Shown here piece by piece: positions 11,601 through 21,800 of a stretch of DNA of 64,000 nucleotides; position 1 is the stretch's first letter; every line of letters begins with the position of its first letter. The notes below the pieces were generated by a model, which saw only the letters and a list, made by a program, of their open reading frames with translations, was not told where the DNA came from and did no database searches. Made by a program: the position numbers and the translations under genes. This DNA comes from Trichostrongylus colubriformis (lineage: Eukaryota; Nematoda; Chromadorea; Rhabditida; Trichostrongylidae): assembly GCA_963978905.1 (NCBI GenBank), contig OZ022256.1:14677863-14741862 (forward strand), given 5' to 3'.

Positions 11601-12900
11601 ACTTATAACGTATTTGCTTACTAAGGGTAGTGTACAAAGTTTCAATAACAAACAAAAAAATCGTAGGAGAAGGTGGTTTTTCGGTTCTTCTCTTCTGTAC
11701 TGTATCTGGTAGAGCGATTTCAAGAGGAACCAGCATCACTGAATTTTTGTGTACGATTCCTTCGAAGAACCGCATATTGCGAATTTTTGAACCTGAGCAT
11801 GGGTTAAGCCATGAAGAGCTCCCAGCAATTTGGCTAATAGTCATGCCATCTGGCATAAATTTTGCAATTTGTGACTGTCGTCAGCAATTCAACACAACCA
11901 TAGACGGTTGCTATTGAGTGAGTAACCAGTAACTAACTCGTATCCTGTTTTTGAAACTATTTCATCAGTCGCTGTTGGAACACCAATGGACTTCAAGCGG
12001 TCGGGCAGTGTGTCTCCTTCAACGTAAGTGAACAGTCGTGGTTCGGCTCTTGTTGAACTGGAATGGGCTTTTCATAAAACGAAAATAATGAAGAATATAG
12101 GATAAATTTTCTGGCATTAATCAGTTTTTGTGATGCGCCGCGCATTCTAATCCCATTCACAATCGGGTGGCAAGTGAATGCGATTTGACCTATACAATGA
12201 ATTTCGCGAGTCAGCCGGTGTACAAGTCAGTGCTTTATCCTCCCGACAAATCTGGTACCAATTCACCTACACCGGACGGATGGAGGGCTTGGTTGGTCTA
12301 AGCAAGCTTGATGAGGGATTCGATTCCCGCACCATGATAGTGAGCGTGCGTGCCACCAGGCACCACAGCACCTCCACCCAACGACTTTCCTTTTAACATG
12401 AAAACGAAGATTACTGAAAAATTGCTGCTTTATAGAGATCGTCAAAAAATAAAAGCCAAGCAAAAACAATTTCTCGGAATGTGCTACGCATTTGACTTCA
12501 TTGATCAGCGGAACAGAACACATTGAGGATTCCATCATAACTAGGGTAGATTCTAGCCAGTTATCAAAATCAAAAATCAATGTTGCATGGAAGGAAAAAG
12601 AACGAAAATAATTCCCACTCTTGAGAAGCAATGTTGCCGAGCTCATAGTATGAAGAGACCTTCTGCTGCCACTGAAGGTTGAGCTCATCAACAGCACGAC
12701 TGATGGAAGTTCCGGGCATATTGTCAACCGATCTTCCATCGTAGATGGCATCTAGCCCTTTTTCTATCAACGTGACTCTTAAATGAGCCTTTGAATATTA
12801 ACATAGTGCTTTACAAACTTTGTGGATATTCTAATAGAGCTTACTTGAGACGCATCTGTTTTGCCGATCCGGAGAAATCGAATATGCTGCCTGACTCCAT
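5613..12900 (-). CDS. mks-1: MKS1-like B9-domain protein
   Basis: Thirteen exons read in phase on the minus strand: 12845-12900, 12619-12777, 11958-12057, 11701-11874, 11554-11616, 10708-10817, 9338-9530, 9167-9245, 8177-8298, 6901-7058, 6727-6841, 5811-5956, 5613-5706. They total 1569 nt, 522 residues plus stop. The C-terminal half carries B9-domain hallmarks: EFDYENVWIEYMTYFP (9th exon), an IEFDF strand and DFWGRQYLAGYG (10th), CWRPIK...ELREFFIGQ (11th), and SRAGMTTQSSGTLHV (12th). Length, order and the long region before the domain fit MKS1, a transition-zone protein of cilia (in nematodes, of sensory neurons), better than the shorter B9D1/B9D2. Several junctions are weak: donors GTGGGA, GTTTCA and GTACAG, and acceptors TAAG. 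The N-terminal exons are less certain than the B9 part. The introns hold mariner relics and repeats. Confidence 0.8.
7640..8000 (+). mobile_element. Degenerate mariner fragment in an intron
   Basis: A plus-strand frame around 7805-7850 reads SYSPDLALTKPSF, the mangled equivalent of the PPYSPDLAPSDYH motif around the last catalytic Asp of mariner transposases. A TIR-like AGGGGATGTCCAAAAGTGTT lies at about 7652. The frame breaks soon after, and the right end was not found. It lies inside the MKS1-like gene, between the exons at 8177 and 7058. Confidence 0.5.
8695..8762. mobile_element. End fragment of the 420-bp MITE family
   Basis: It contains TTCAACATAAATATATGGGT followed by GACAGAAGAATGTG, matching the right terminus of the palindromic MITEs at 18081, 24153, 29420 and 52230. 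Only the end is present. Confidence 0.5.
9625..10290 (-). mobile_element. Decayed mariner in an MKS1-like gene intron
   Basis: It starts after TA with TTAGGTGGTTTCAAAAGTTC, a mariner terminal repeat. The minus strand encodes fragments of transposase: GWTKVNLVAISLFG and TAWWSRAGSIHHSF, which correspond to the segment before and around the first catalytic Asp. Frames then shift and stop. The organisation resembles hookworm bandit-type mariners. The second terminal repeat was not found, so the copy is truncated. It sits in the intron between the exons at 10708 and 9530. Confidence 0.7.
12172..12385 (+). repeat. Dispersed repeat, copy 2
   Basis: Same family as 4369-4565 and 24823-25030: GTGAATGCGATTTGACCTAT at the start, TTATCCTCCCGACAAATCTG in the core, and GGATTCGATTCCCGCACC near the end. 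It lies in the second intron of the MKS1-like gene. Confidence 0.75.
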
Positions 12901-12921
12901 TTCAATCTCCTTTCTGTCGAA

Positions 12922-12940
12922 TTTCTAGGATCTGAAGCAA
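12922..12940 (-). promoter_or_regulatory. Possible trans-splice acceptor of mks-1-like gene
   Basis: The minus strand reads TTTTTCTTGCTTCAG|A, with the cut 31 nt before the ATG at 12900. In nematodes such an unpaired acceptor just upstream of a start codon is often used for spliced-leader addition. No leader gene is in the window. Confidence 0.4.
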
Positions 12941-14094
12941 GAAAAAGCCCTGTAGGGTGAAAACTTTTTCACGAAATGAGCGAGGTGAAGCCTGGAGGCT
13001 TTTTTCGATCCCTTATTGGATCACTGCAAGGTGTGAACGTAATGCACATTTTGATACCGAGGCACTTCAAATCTTCAATAGTCCCGTAGAAATGACAGCC
13101 AACAAAGAATGCCAACGAAACAAAATAAAATAAAATAAAAATTCAACAAAAATGGGAAATATAAACGATTGCAAAGAATAATAGTCCTACTATGAGAAGG
13201 ATTGCTTAGTGCTGGCACACGGCCAAGTCGTTTCCATAGCAACGCCATGAAACAGTGAACACGCCCCGAGAAACCCGAGAAACATTGAAATCTGCAGGTG
13301 GATTTTCAGGCCTTATTCATTTCGTAGTATTAGTCAAAACCTTTGAAATGCCCTTATGGTCTCTGTTCGTACAAATTCACTTGAATGCGCATCTGAAGAG
13401 TGCAGTGACTTGCCAACGCAGCCACTTTCAGACCTCCTCTATAACAGGGTGTCAGTTAACTTCAGAGCTCATGTAGAGGCTTGTTATTTAGGTATTGGAG
13501 AGTGAAAAGAGTTCACGTGAAGAATGCAAGCGTGCCTGAGTTCTAAAAAACGATCAAAACAAAATAGCAATCAACCCAAGACAAAAATGAGCATCAAGAA
13601 GTGACAGAATGAAAATACCCCTGATGTGACTAAACATTTAAAAACAGCCCTTTGAGGCCAATGACACCCCTATTACATTTTGCCGAACGAGTTTATTGAC
13701 GTACCATATCCCTTCCCGCAAATTCCATAATAACTCACATTTCGCAACCCTTTCACAAAACGGAAATTCCACACAGCTCCGCACTTTACGTTCCTTGACT
13801 TCTCTAATCCTCTCAACACTTCGTAACATGGAAGTCGATACGTATCTATTATTTTTCCACAATTCTGCATTTTCACGGTTCCACAAATTCCGTAGTTCTC
13901 CCAAGCTATACGTATCTTGTCGCATTCCACAGTTTCCAAAACTATGAACGCTGCCGAAAAGAGCACTGCGCTCTCGAGTATACATCGGGTACTTGAGAGC
14001 GTTTTGTAAGATTGAAAATTTATGCGTGAATACCTGGTGCGAAACGGTTTGGACAATTTGTAGATTCTGTGATTGATTACCTCTCGAGATCATA
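12941..14094. other. Upstream intergenic region
   Basis: This part of the divergent space between the MKS1-like gene and the nucleoside hydrolase gene holds no supported gene. A short AAAAT run is near 13120-13140. The stretch 13680-13950 is rich in degenerate CCGTAGTT/TTCCACAATT-like units that may be an old satellite. Confidence 0.4.
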
Positions 14095-15471
14095 TTGGGT
14101 TAAGGAATAAGTTCCCGCGGTTTTTTTCAAGCCCGTTTTTCGCTCCCTTCATCTTTCAACAAGGCTTATATGTGTTTTCAATGGAGCTTTTTTTGCTCTA
14201 CAAAACATTACTATCTGTTTTTCGATTTCTTCGATTGCCTAATATTCATGAGTTTTGGAAATGAAGTAAGCTGAAGGCAAAAATTGGCACTCTCGACACC
14301 TCATCTTCCTAGTCTACCATCGAGATCGAAAAATGCATGTGTATATGTTTTCGAAAGAGCTTTCTCAGCTCTACAGAATGGTACTACTTTTCATTCAAAT
14401 CGCTCAACTATTTGCGTTTTTGAGACTCACAGATGCAGTACTCGCAAAAGTGTGCACTTTCGTTATCTCCTCTTTCTCGCCTACCATCGAGAATGGAGAG
14501 GATGTGCCTATATGATTCGATAGAGCTCTTTTCGCTCTACAAGATGATTCCACTCCTCTTTTGTATTCTCTCACATTTTAGCATATACGGATAAGTTTCT
14601 AACTTTTTTTCAACTTAAAATTGCGTGATGAAAATAAATCTTTTTGACAGGGTGTTCTATACTATCCGATAGAGCTCTTTTCGCTCTACAACTTACTTTT
14701 CACGGTTTTCGCTCGAATTAAGTTTTGCAATTTTTGAAATAATTTAAAAGTCGACGAAATCAAGCATTTTCGACACGTGGTAACACATGGTGTCGAAAAT
14801 GCTTGATTTCGTCGACTTTTAAATTACTTAAAAATTGCAAAACTTAATTCGAGCGAAAACCGTGAAAAGTGACTTGTAGAGCGAAAAGAGCTCTATCGGA
14901 TAGTATAGAACACCCTGTCAAAAAGATTTATTTTCATCACGCAATTTTAAGTTGAAAAAAAGTTAGAAACTTATCCGTATATGCTAAAATATGAGAGAAT
15001 ACAAAAGATGAGTGGAATCATCTTGTAGAGCGAAAAGAGCTCTATCGAATCATATATGCACATCCTCTCCATTCTCGATAGTAGGCGAGAAAGAGGAGAT
15101 AACGAAAGTGCACACTTTTGCGAGTACTGCATCTGTGAGTCTCAAAAACGCAAATAGTTGAGCGATTTGAATGAAAAGTAGTACCATTCTGTAGAGCTGA
15201 GAAAGCTCTATCGAAAACATATACACATGCATTTTTCGATCTCGATGGTAGACTAGGAAGATGAGGTGTCGAGGGTGCCATTGCCTTCAACTTACTTCAT
15301 TTCCAAAACTCATGAATATTGAGCAAACGAAGAAATCGAGAAACAGATAGTAACGTTTTGTACAGCAAAAAAAGCTCTATTGAAAACACATATAAGCCTT
15401 GTTGAAAGATGAAGGGAACAATGTGAAAAACGGGCTTGAAAAAAACCGCAGGAACTTATTCCTCAACCCAA
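14095..15471. mobile_element. Long palindromic foldback element, copy 1
   Basis: A 1377-bp near-perfect palindrome with arms of about 690 nt and its centre near 14784. It is flanked by TA. Ends are TTGGGTTAAGGAATAAGTTC and the complement. Each arm carries four copies, 150-172 nt apart, of a short unit of the type TCGATAGAGCTCTTTTCGCTCTACAA (starts near 14179, 14351, 14516, 14667), itself a small hairpin. No transposase is encoded; open frames in the two arms are mirror images. A related element is at 41277-42650. Confidence 0.9.
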
Positions 15472-15823
15472 TAGATTTATACTGGTATTGTTCTCAATTT
15501 GAGCTTGTTCAAAAAACCCTAACTGCTGAAAACATGACTTCCTTCAGCCGGATGTCGGCTACATTTCTGTCATTACGTTACTCGCCATTACTACCTTTCC
15601 TAGTAAGTTTACCATTTACTTTTCTATCAAACATATAACACTTGACATGCATCTTTATCTTATCGCTGCGGAGCGGGACAAGGCTTATGATATCATTACC
15701 CATCTTCCGATTCTTTTTTGTTCGACCGACAGTAAGCCGCTTCCTTTCACTTGACCAGCTGAAATTGTTCTCTATTCTGTACTGAAAACTTTACTGTTTA
15801 ATAAAGTAGCATCTCCAACCAAA
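15472..15823. other. 5' flank of nucleoside hydrolase gene
   Basis: There is no gene here. The start codon at 15824 follows a purine/A-rich leader (ATCTCCAACCAAA). No obvious trans-splice acceptor is nearby. Confidence 0.4.
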
Positions 15824-18800
15824 ATGAAGATGATTATAGGTGAGGTAGCTTACTTGATGTGCATGATTTTATTAAATTCGGATATAATTAATTATTACAT
15901 AATCATTATTGCAACTGCCTATTACGAAGCGAAAACCAATATGAGAAGGATATTACTTGTTCTCTTTCCATTTATATACTTATTTGAGCCTCTTTTGGGA
16001 TTCCTGTGCATTCGACTGCAATGGTACTGATGGGCACAGCTCCTTGAATAATCGAATCCACACCGTCGAAGTCCTCACTGCAGTCGTTGAGTGTCCGGAT
16101 CATCTTCCTGTAAAAGATCAACGTGAAATGCCATTTTGTCAGATGAGTAGCACATTGACCTGCCCCTGCACATAAAGCGCTTAACCACTGCATTTGTCCA
16201 TGTTAATCCTGGCAGCGAAAATCGTGGTGGCTAATTTAAAACATACAGAAACACAAACAGGAAACATAATGGGATTATACAGGGTGTCCCAAAATTATGG
16301 GCGCCAATGTATTGCAATATTTTGTTGGCGTCAATAGAGTGGATGGAAAATCAACCCATTCACAACTTTACTCACACCTTATGCAACAAGACACAGCAGT
16401 CATATCATAAGTTTCTCTGCCCCGACAAGGAGACAAGCTCAAAGTCTCTCTATCACTCAACCGCCCTTGACACGCTACTTTTTCCACACATTCCTTCCCA
16501 TAACTTTCTCAAGGCTACCTTATGTGACTCCGTACTAGGATGGCTGACTCGTCAGACCTTTCTTCTAGTTGAGGACCCTGGCAGTAGATCAATGGAATCA
16601 TGTTTTGGGAAATTTGACGGACGTTTCGAAAAGTGATGAATTCGAAAAAATCAAGTCGGCAGCGCTTTTGTATCATGGTTCTACAAACTAAAGCGCTTTG
16701 CTGCTAAACTCATCAAGTATTTTTGCGAAAGACTAGTGAGGACAGTGCTTTATTATGTCCAACAGCCAGTTCCTCATGTTCACATTCCCGCAAGCTTTAC
16801 GCCGAAATTGATGGAAACCAACAGCGTGTCATCATTGGACCCTCAATCACTACTGGGACCCGATTGCTAGAATCCAAACACCCTATCGGCATGGTATACC
16901 CTACCAGATATTGTTGGCCACAGTGGGTTGCCCTTATCCGTTCAGGACGTGGAAATTTTTTCGCTCGAACAAAAGTACGGCGAGGTGCGTGTCACCATAG
17001 AAGCGATTGACCACCAAGTGTATTTGAAAAACTTTTGAATTCTCGAAAATACCATGAGCTTCACCCCTACAAGCACGCACCTTGATAGAAGATTTTGTGC
17101 ACCCACTGAGCAGTAATTAAAAGCAAAAGGATTGATACAATTGTATAGAGGAATCCGAAAAATTACGAGTTCAGGCGCCCATAATTTTGGGACACCCTGT
17201 ATATGGTAGGAATTATTTGCTCATTCGATTCAATCATCCAACTCAAACCATATCAACTGAAACGTGAAAATTTTCTTGTTTTGATCACTTTGAAATTTCA
17301 CAGACACCGATGGAGTTTCTGATGATGTACAAGCGCTATCGTTGGCAATTCAGCACCCTGACGTTGAGGTATGAATTGGTACTCAGTGACGGTGCCAAGG
17401 GTCAATTTGATGCAGAAATTCAAAGTTTTCTGAAAGCGGCTGGAGCGATAATGTGGCAACCTCTTAAAATGGTAGTGCTGCTTAAAAAAGAGGCGAAAAT
17501 AGAACCTAGCACATGATATGTTTAGAAATCTGTGAAGGAATAAATACTATGACTTATTGTATGTAGAATAACTGGAATATATGTAGGTAGAGGTGCTCGG
17601 CAGTGTAACAGAAATAACGAAAAATAACGAAATAAACCTGCGGAACAGGAACTCGAAAGCCACCCTATTCACTATATCCCTTTGGCGCAGGTGGTTAGAT
17701 GCAGCAGAGCGAGGGCTTGTAAGTGAGCAAGCCGCGAACCCCGCGCCACCTAAGTCTCCAAGTCAAAGCGAGTTTTGCCACTCATTATCTTTACCGAATG
17801 GAATGCTTGGTTCTGGAATATATGATTTTTCAAATCTCATTTTCTCATCACCCCACGCAGTGCTTTTCACACAAAGTTCATGGTAATCGTTGTGAGTTAT
17901 TGCCTTTAGTAGAAATTCTGTGGAAGCTGACTCATAAGCGAAGAAAATTGAGAAACCATAAAAAACCCTGGAAAATGTGCATTTCTACCACGTACCATCT
18001 CCATAGATATCAGGCTTTCCTTTTCAGCTACTCCCTTCGTGAGTACTGATACTATCGCTCCTGCACCTTCCAGCTAATTCAAAGGTATGTGCACGGAGAA
18101 ATAAATTTCTTTGTTACCCATATATTTATGTTGTATTTGATATATACGGGTCGCATGCAAAGGTTCACGCAAAAAAGTGAGAATCTGGCTCAGACACAGC
18201 TCCGAGGAGGCGGAGCCTCATAGTAAATGCCCGTCCCATCGTCCGCAGCGATCAAAGACGCGCAGTGGGAACGGAAAGTTACGTGAACAGTCCCGCTCAA
18301 TCTCGCTGCGGCGGACAACGGGGCGGGCATTCACTATGAGGCCCCGCCCGATTGGCCATCACTTTGAGGAGCTGCATCCAAGCCGGATCCTCACTTTTTG
18401 CTTGAAACTTTGCATGCAGCCCTTGTAAAGCAGATGCAAAATAGATATTTGGGTAACAGAGATATTCATTTTTCCGTGCACGATTCCTTTGGGTGTGCGT
18501 CTGTTCTCAGGTGGTAGCTTAATGAATGCTGAACCTTCTGAAAAATTCTGGTGCTTCTCTATCACTAAAAATTTCGTGAACACCTTCAGCTAATCGCCAT
18601 CACGACTGTTCATGGATGTGTGAGTGTGGAACAGGCGACTGCGAATGCGGCTCGAGTACAACGTGCTAATGGTCTTCAGGTAAAATCGAATTTTTTTCTA
18701 GTTTTATAACATTCAATCTATCAGGTGAAAAGTTTCAGAAACGGATCCTCATCTATATGGGAGCTTCAGAAGCACTCATTCGCAAGCCATTTGTGATGAA

Positions 18801-21800
18801 TCCATTCTTTGGGATTGATGGGATCGGCGACCGTCCAGATCTTTTTCCAGAGGTTATAAGGTTTTTAAGTCTCTGTGATGATCTGAAACAAAAAAGTATC
18901 GTTGACCGTATCTATTCATCTATGGAATTTTCTTAAGTGATTACAGTATGAACCCGGGGTATTCCCAAGGATTTATACACATTGCACTACTGAGTGTGTC
19001 CTTAGCGGCATTCAACGGCACCACGGTGTAACATAGTCTGTGGGTTATGGGTTATATGCCGCATGCATGTGGCAGAATGCAGAACAACTCGCGATTCAGC
19101 GGTTTAATTTTGTTGTAAGTATGTTGCAGAGTAGTGCCAAAATTTTTCTTACGCGGCTCGACACAAGAACGTTCACGCTTGTTGGCTTACGCTCAGTATT
19201 CGTTCAGGTATCGTCTGATGACTTCACCACCCACGAGGCTGAATCTGCCGCATTGGCACTGATCCGTTTGACGAGAGAGCATGATGACGTTTCATTGGTG
19301 TGCATAGGACCGCTGACCAATGTTGCGTTGGCATACAAGCTCGACAAAAACTTTGCCAAACGACTGTGTAAACTCGTCGTTTTGGGAGGAAACTATTTCG
19401 GTGAGCTCAGTTTGAGTATTCGTACCGTGGAACGGTCGGAAATTCTGATCATAAGGCGTGTATTGTCCAGCTATCCACTATAACCCTTGAGCTCACAGAA
19501 TGAGAGTATTGTTTGAAGCCACCTTCTGCAGTAATTTGTGAGCGCTTTCGCATCCAGTACTGATCGTGAGAGCAGGGCCCCTTGATTATTCACCAGAGAA
19601 AAAAAAACAACGAAACCCCATAGCAACACCTAAAGCGAGTTCCCCCTACTAGAAAGTTTGTACGAGAACTGCGGTCTAGAGAGGTGTCTTCGCTTGATGG
19701 TATCACTCACAATTCAACGATATCACTAGTATCGTCCTGCTGACGATGTCCTAACCACAGGGATTTCTGGGTTATCTTATCTCATCGAAACCGCCGGCAA
19801 GTCTCCTTTGCTAATTAAACGCCACGTTTGGAAATGCTCCGTCCAATGCCAGGGGTGGGCGGAGTGGGTGGGCGGGGTCGGAGAGGATTCGTGAGGGCTT
19901 GATGCCATGAGGAGGTGCAGTGGCCCCACAAAAAAGGGAAACTTGAACAGTTACCCAAGTATCTATGTACTTCGACGAGTTAGGCAGCTTATCCGATTAT
20001 CGCGGTATGCGCCTTCGATTTGGAGCATTTTAGCAGTCAATGTCTTTGCTGAGGTGAATTTGACGCTGCATTCGATGCGTGGAAGAAGAGTGAGAATCTT
20101 TGGAGACTGTGTCAAAGGCGTTAAGTGGTTCAGGCTTATGTTCAACCTTCTTACTGGTATAATTTTATTTCGCTTATAACCGCATGCCTTTGACACAGGA
20201 ATTCACAACAATTAGTATACGCCAACTAAAATATTAGGTTGTTCGAAAAGTCTTGTCATATTTTTCCAAAAAAAATCAGTAACTCTTGTTCACTTCGAGG
20301 CAGGTCCAGGCGGTTCAGGAATATGATAGAACGTTCCCTAAGCTTTCTAGGAAAATTCATATTGACCCACCAGATCCCGTGGAGAGAGCTACAATGCCCG
20401 TTGTCGATACCCACCCAACTCGCGGTGTCATCTATTATGAGCGGTCTTGCGGCACCAAAACGACGAAAGCTTGCCACTCCATCAGCGCTGCATTGGGCAA
20501 AGATGTGTGAGCTAGGAGACCGTGCACCGCTGGTTCATCAGCTTCAGCAACGGCGAGATTGACATGAAAGACAAACCACGCTTGGGACTGTGCTGGTTCT
20601 GGGACGCGGAAGGAATGCTTTTCCGCGAGGTGCTGGTACAAGGCAAGACAGTCACCGCTACCGTATGCACCCACCAGCTCCAGCAGTTCGTCGTCGCTGT
20701 TCGAGAAAAGCGCCGAAAAAGGTCCGCGGTCACCCTCCTACATGACGACGCCCGCTCCAATTTCCTCCGATTTCGCGAAAAGTGCCCAGGCCAAGCTACA
20801 GGAGCTCGGCTGGGATATCCTGCCCCACCCGCCATACACTCCAGACATTGCCCTTTCTGACCAACACCTTACCCATCCTCTCGAATCCTTCCTGGCTAAG
20901 AGAAAATTCCTTGATTATGACTTGCTTGCGAAGGCGATCGCTGACTTCTTCGACTCTCAGAACCCAGAGTTCTGGGAGGAGGGAATCAACGATTTTCCTA
21001 TAAAGTAGCAGAGGGTTGCCGATAACAATGGTCACTACGTTGTTGCCTAATTGTTATTTTTTGGACGAAAAAAAATAAAAAGTGAGATCGAAAAAAAATA
21101 TGACAAGACTTTTGGAACAACCTAATAGTAATCACACACATTGCACACACAAGCTTAGCTTCTGGTGTTTCCACTTTTCCTATTCGTTCCTTTTCTAAGC
21201 TGTGAACGTTCTTTCAATCTTGGCGTACTCTAGCCGTTAGGTCGCGCTCCGATACGGATGTGACGAGAGATGCAGCAATGCCGCGTTCAGGCACGGACGG
21301 ATGCAGCGCTGAACTCGAATTCACAATATACAAATTCAGGCGTTGGTAACATGAGCGAGTTCTCCTCGGCCGAATTCAATTTTGGTGCTGATCCGGAGGC
21401 GGCAAAGATCGTTTTGGAAGAGATGAACACTCAAATCATCTTGGTGCCATGGGAAAACGCTTATTTGAATGGAGCTCAGGTAAGGGATGAAATTTTTGAG
21501 GGTCTTCAAAGGTAAGGAGAAAATAGGGAAAGGAATACATATGTGTGCATTTGATATCAAAGAGTTGATCAGCGCCCCCCAGGCGCTTTATTGCAATCTC
21601 ACAGCGCTCCCAGCTTTCCATCCGCGGGGCGAGATGCTGCGAGGGCGCGGTTTGCATGGAAAGCACATTTGCAGTTGCTTAAAGGCATCACTAGGGGAAA
21701 GTCGGACGAAAAGTAAAAGAAGTAGTGCATATGAAAGTCGAGATGCCTAGTAACAAGACAGTGGAGCAAAAACGGATGAAAATGGCCAAAAAACCGAGAA

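Noticed and set aside
14284..15290. Protein-coding frames in the long palindrome
   Set aside because: The same peptides appear on both strands as mirror images of the foldback arms, with no domain or splice context.
20256..21035. Several overlapping open frames on both strands
   Set aside because: They are fragments or antisense shadows of one frameshifted mariner transposase.
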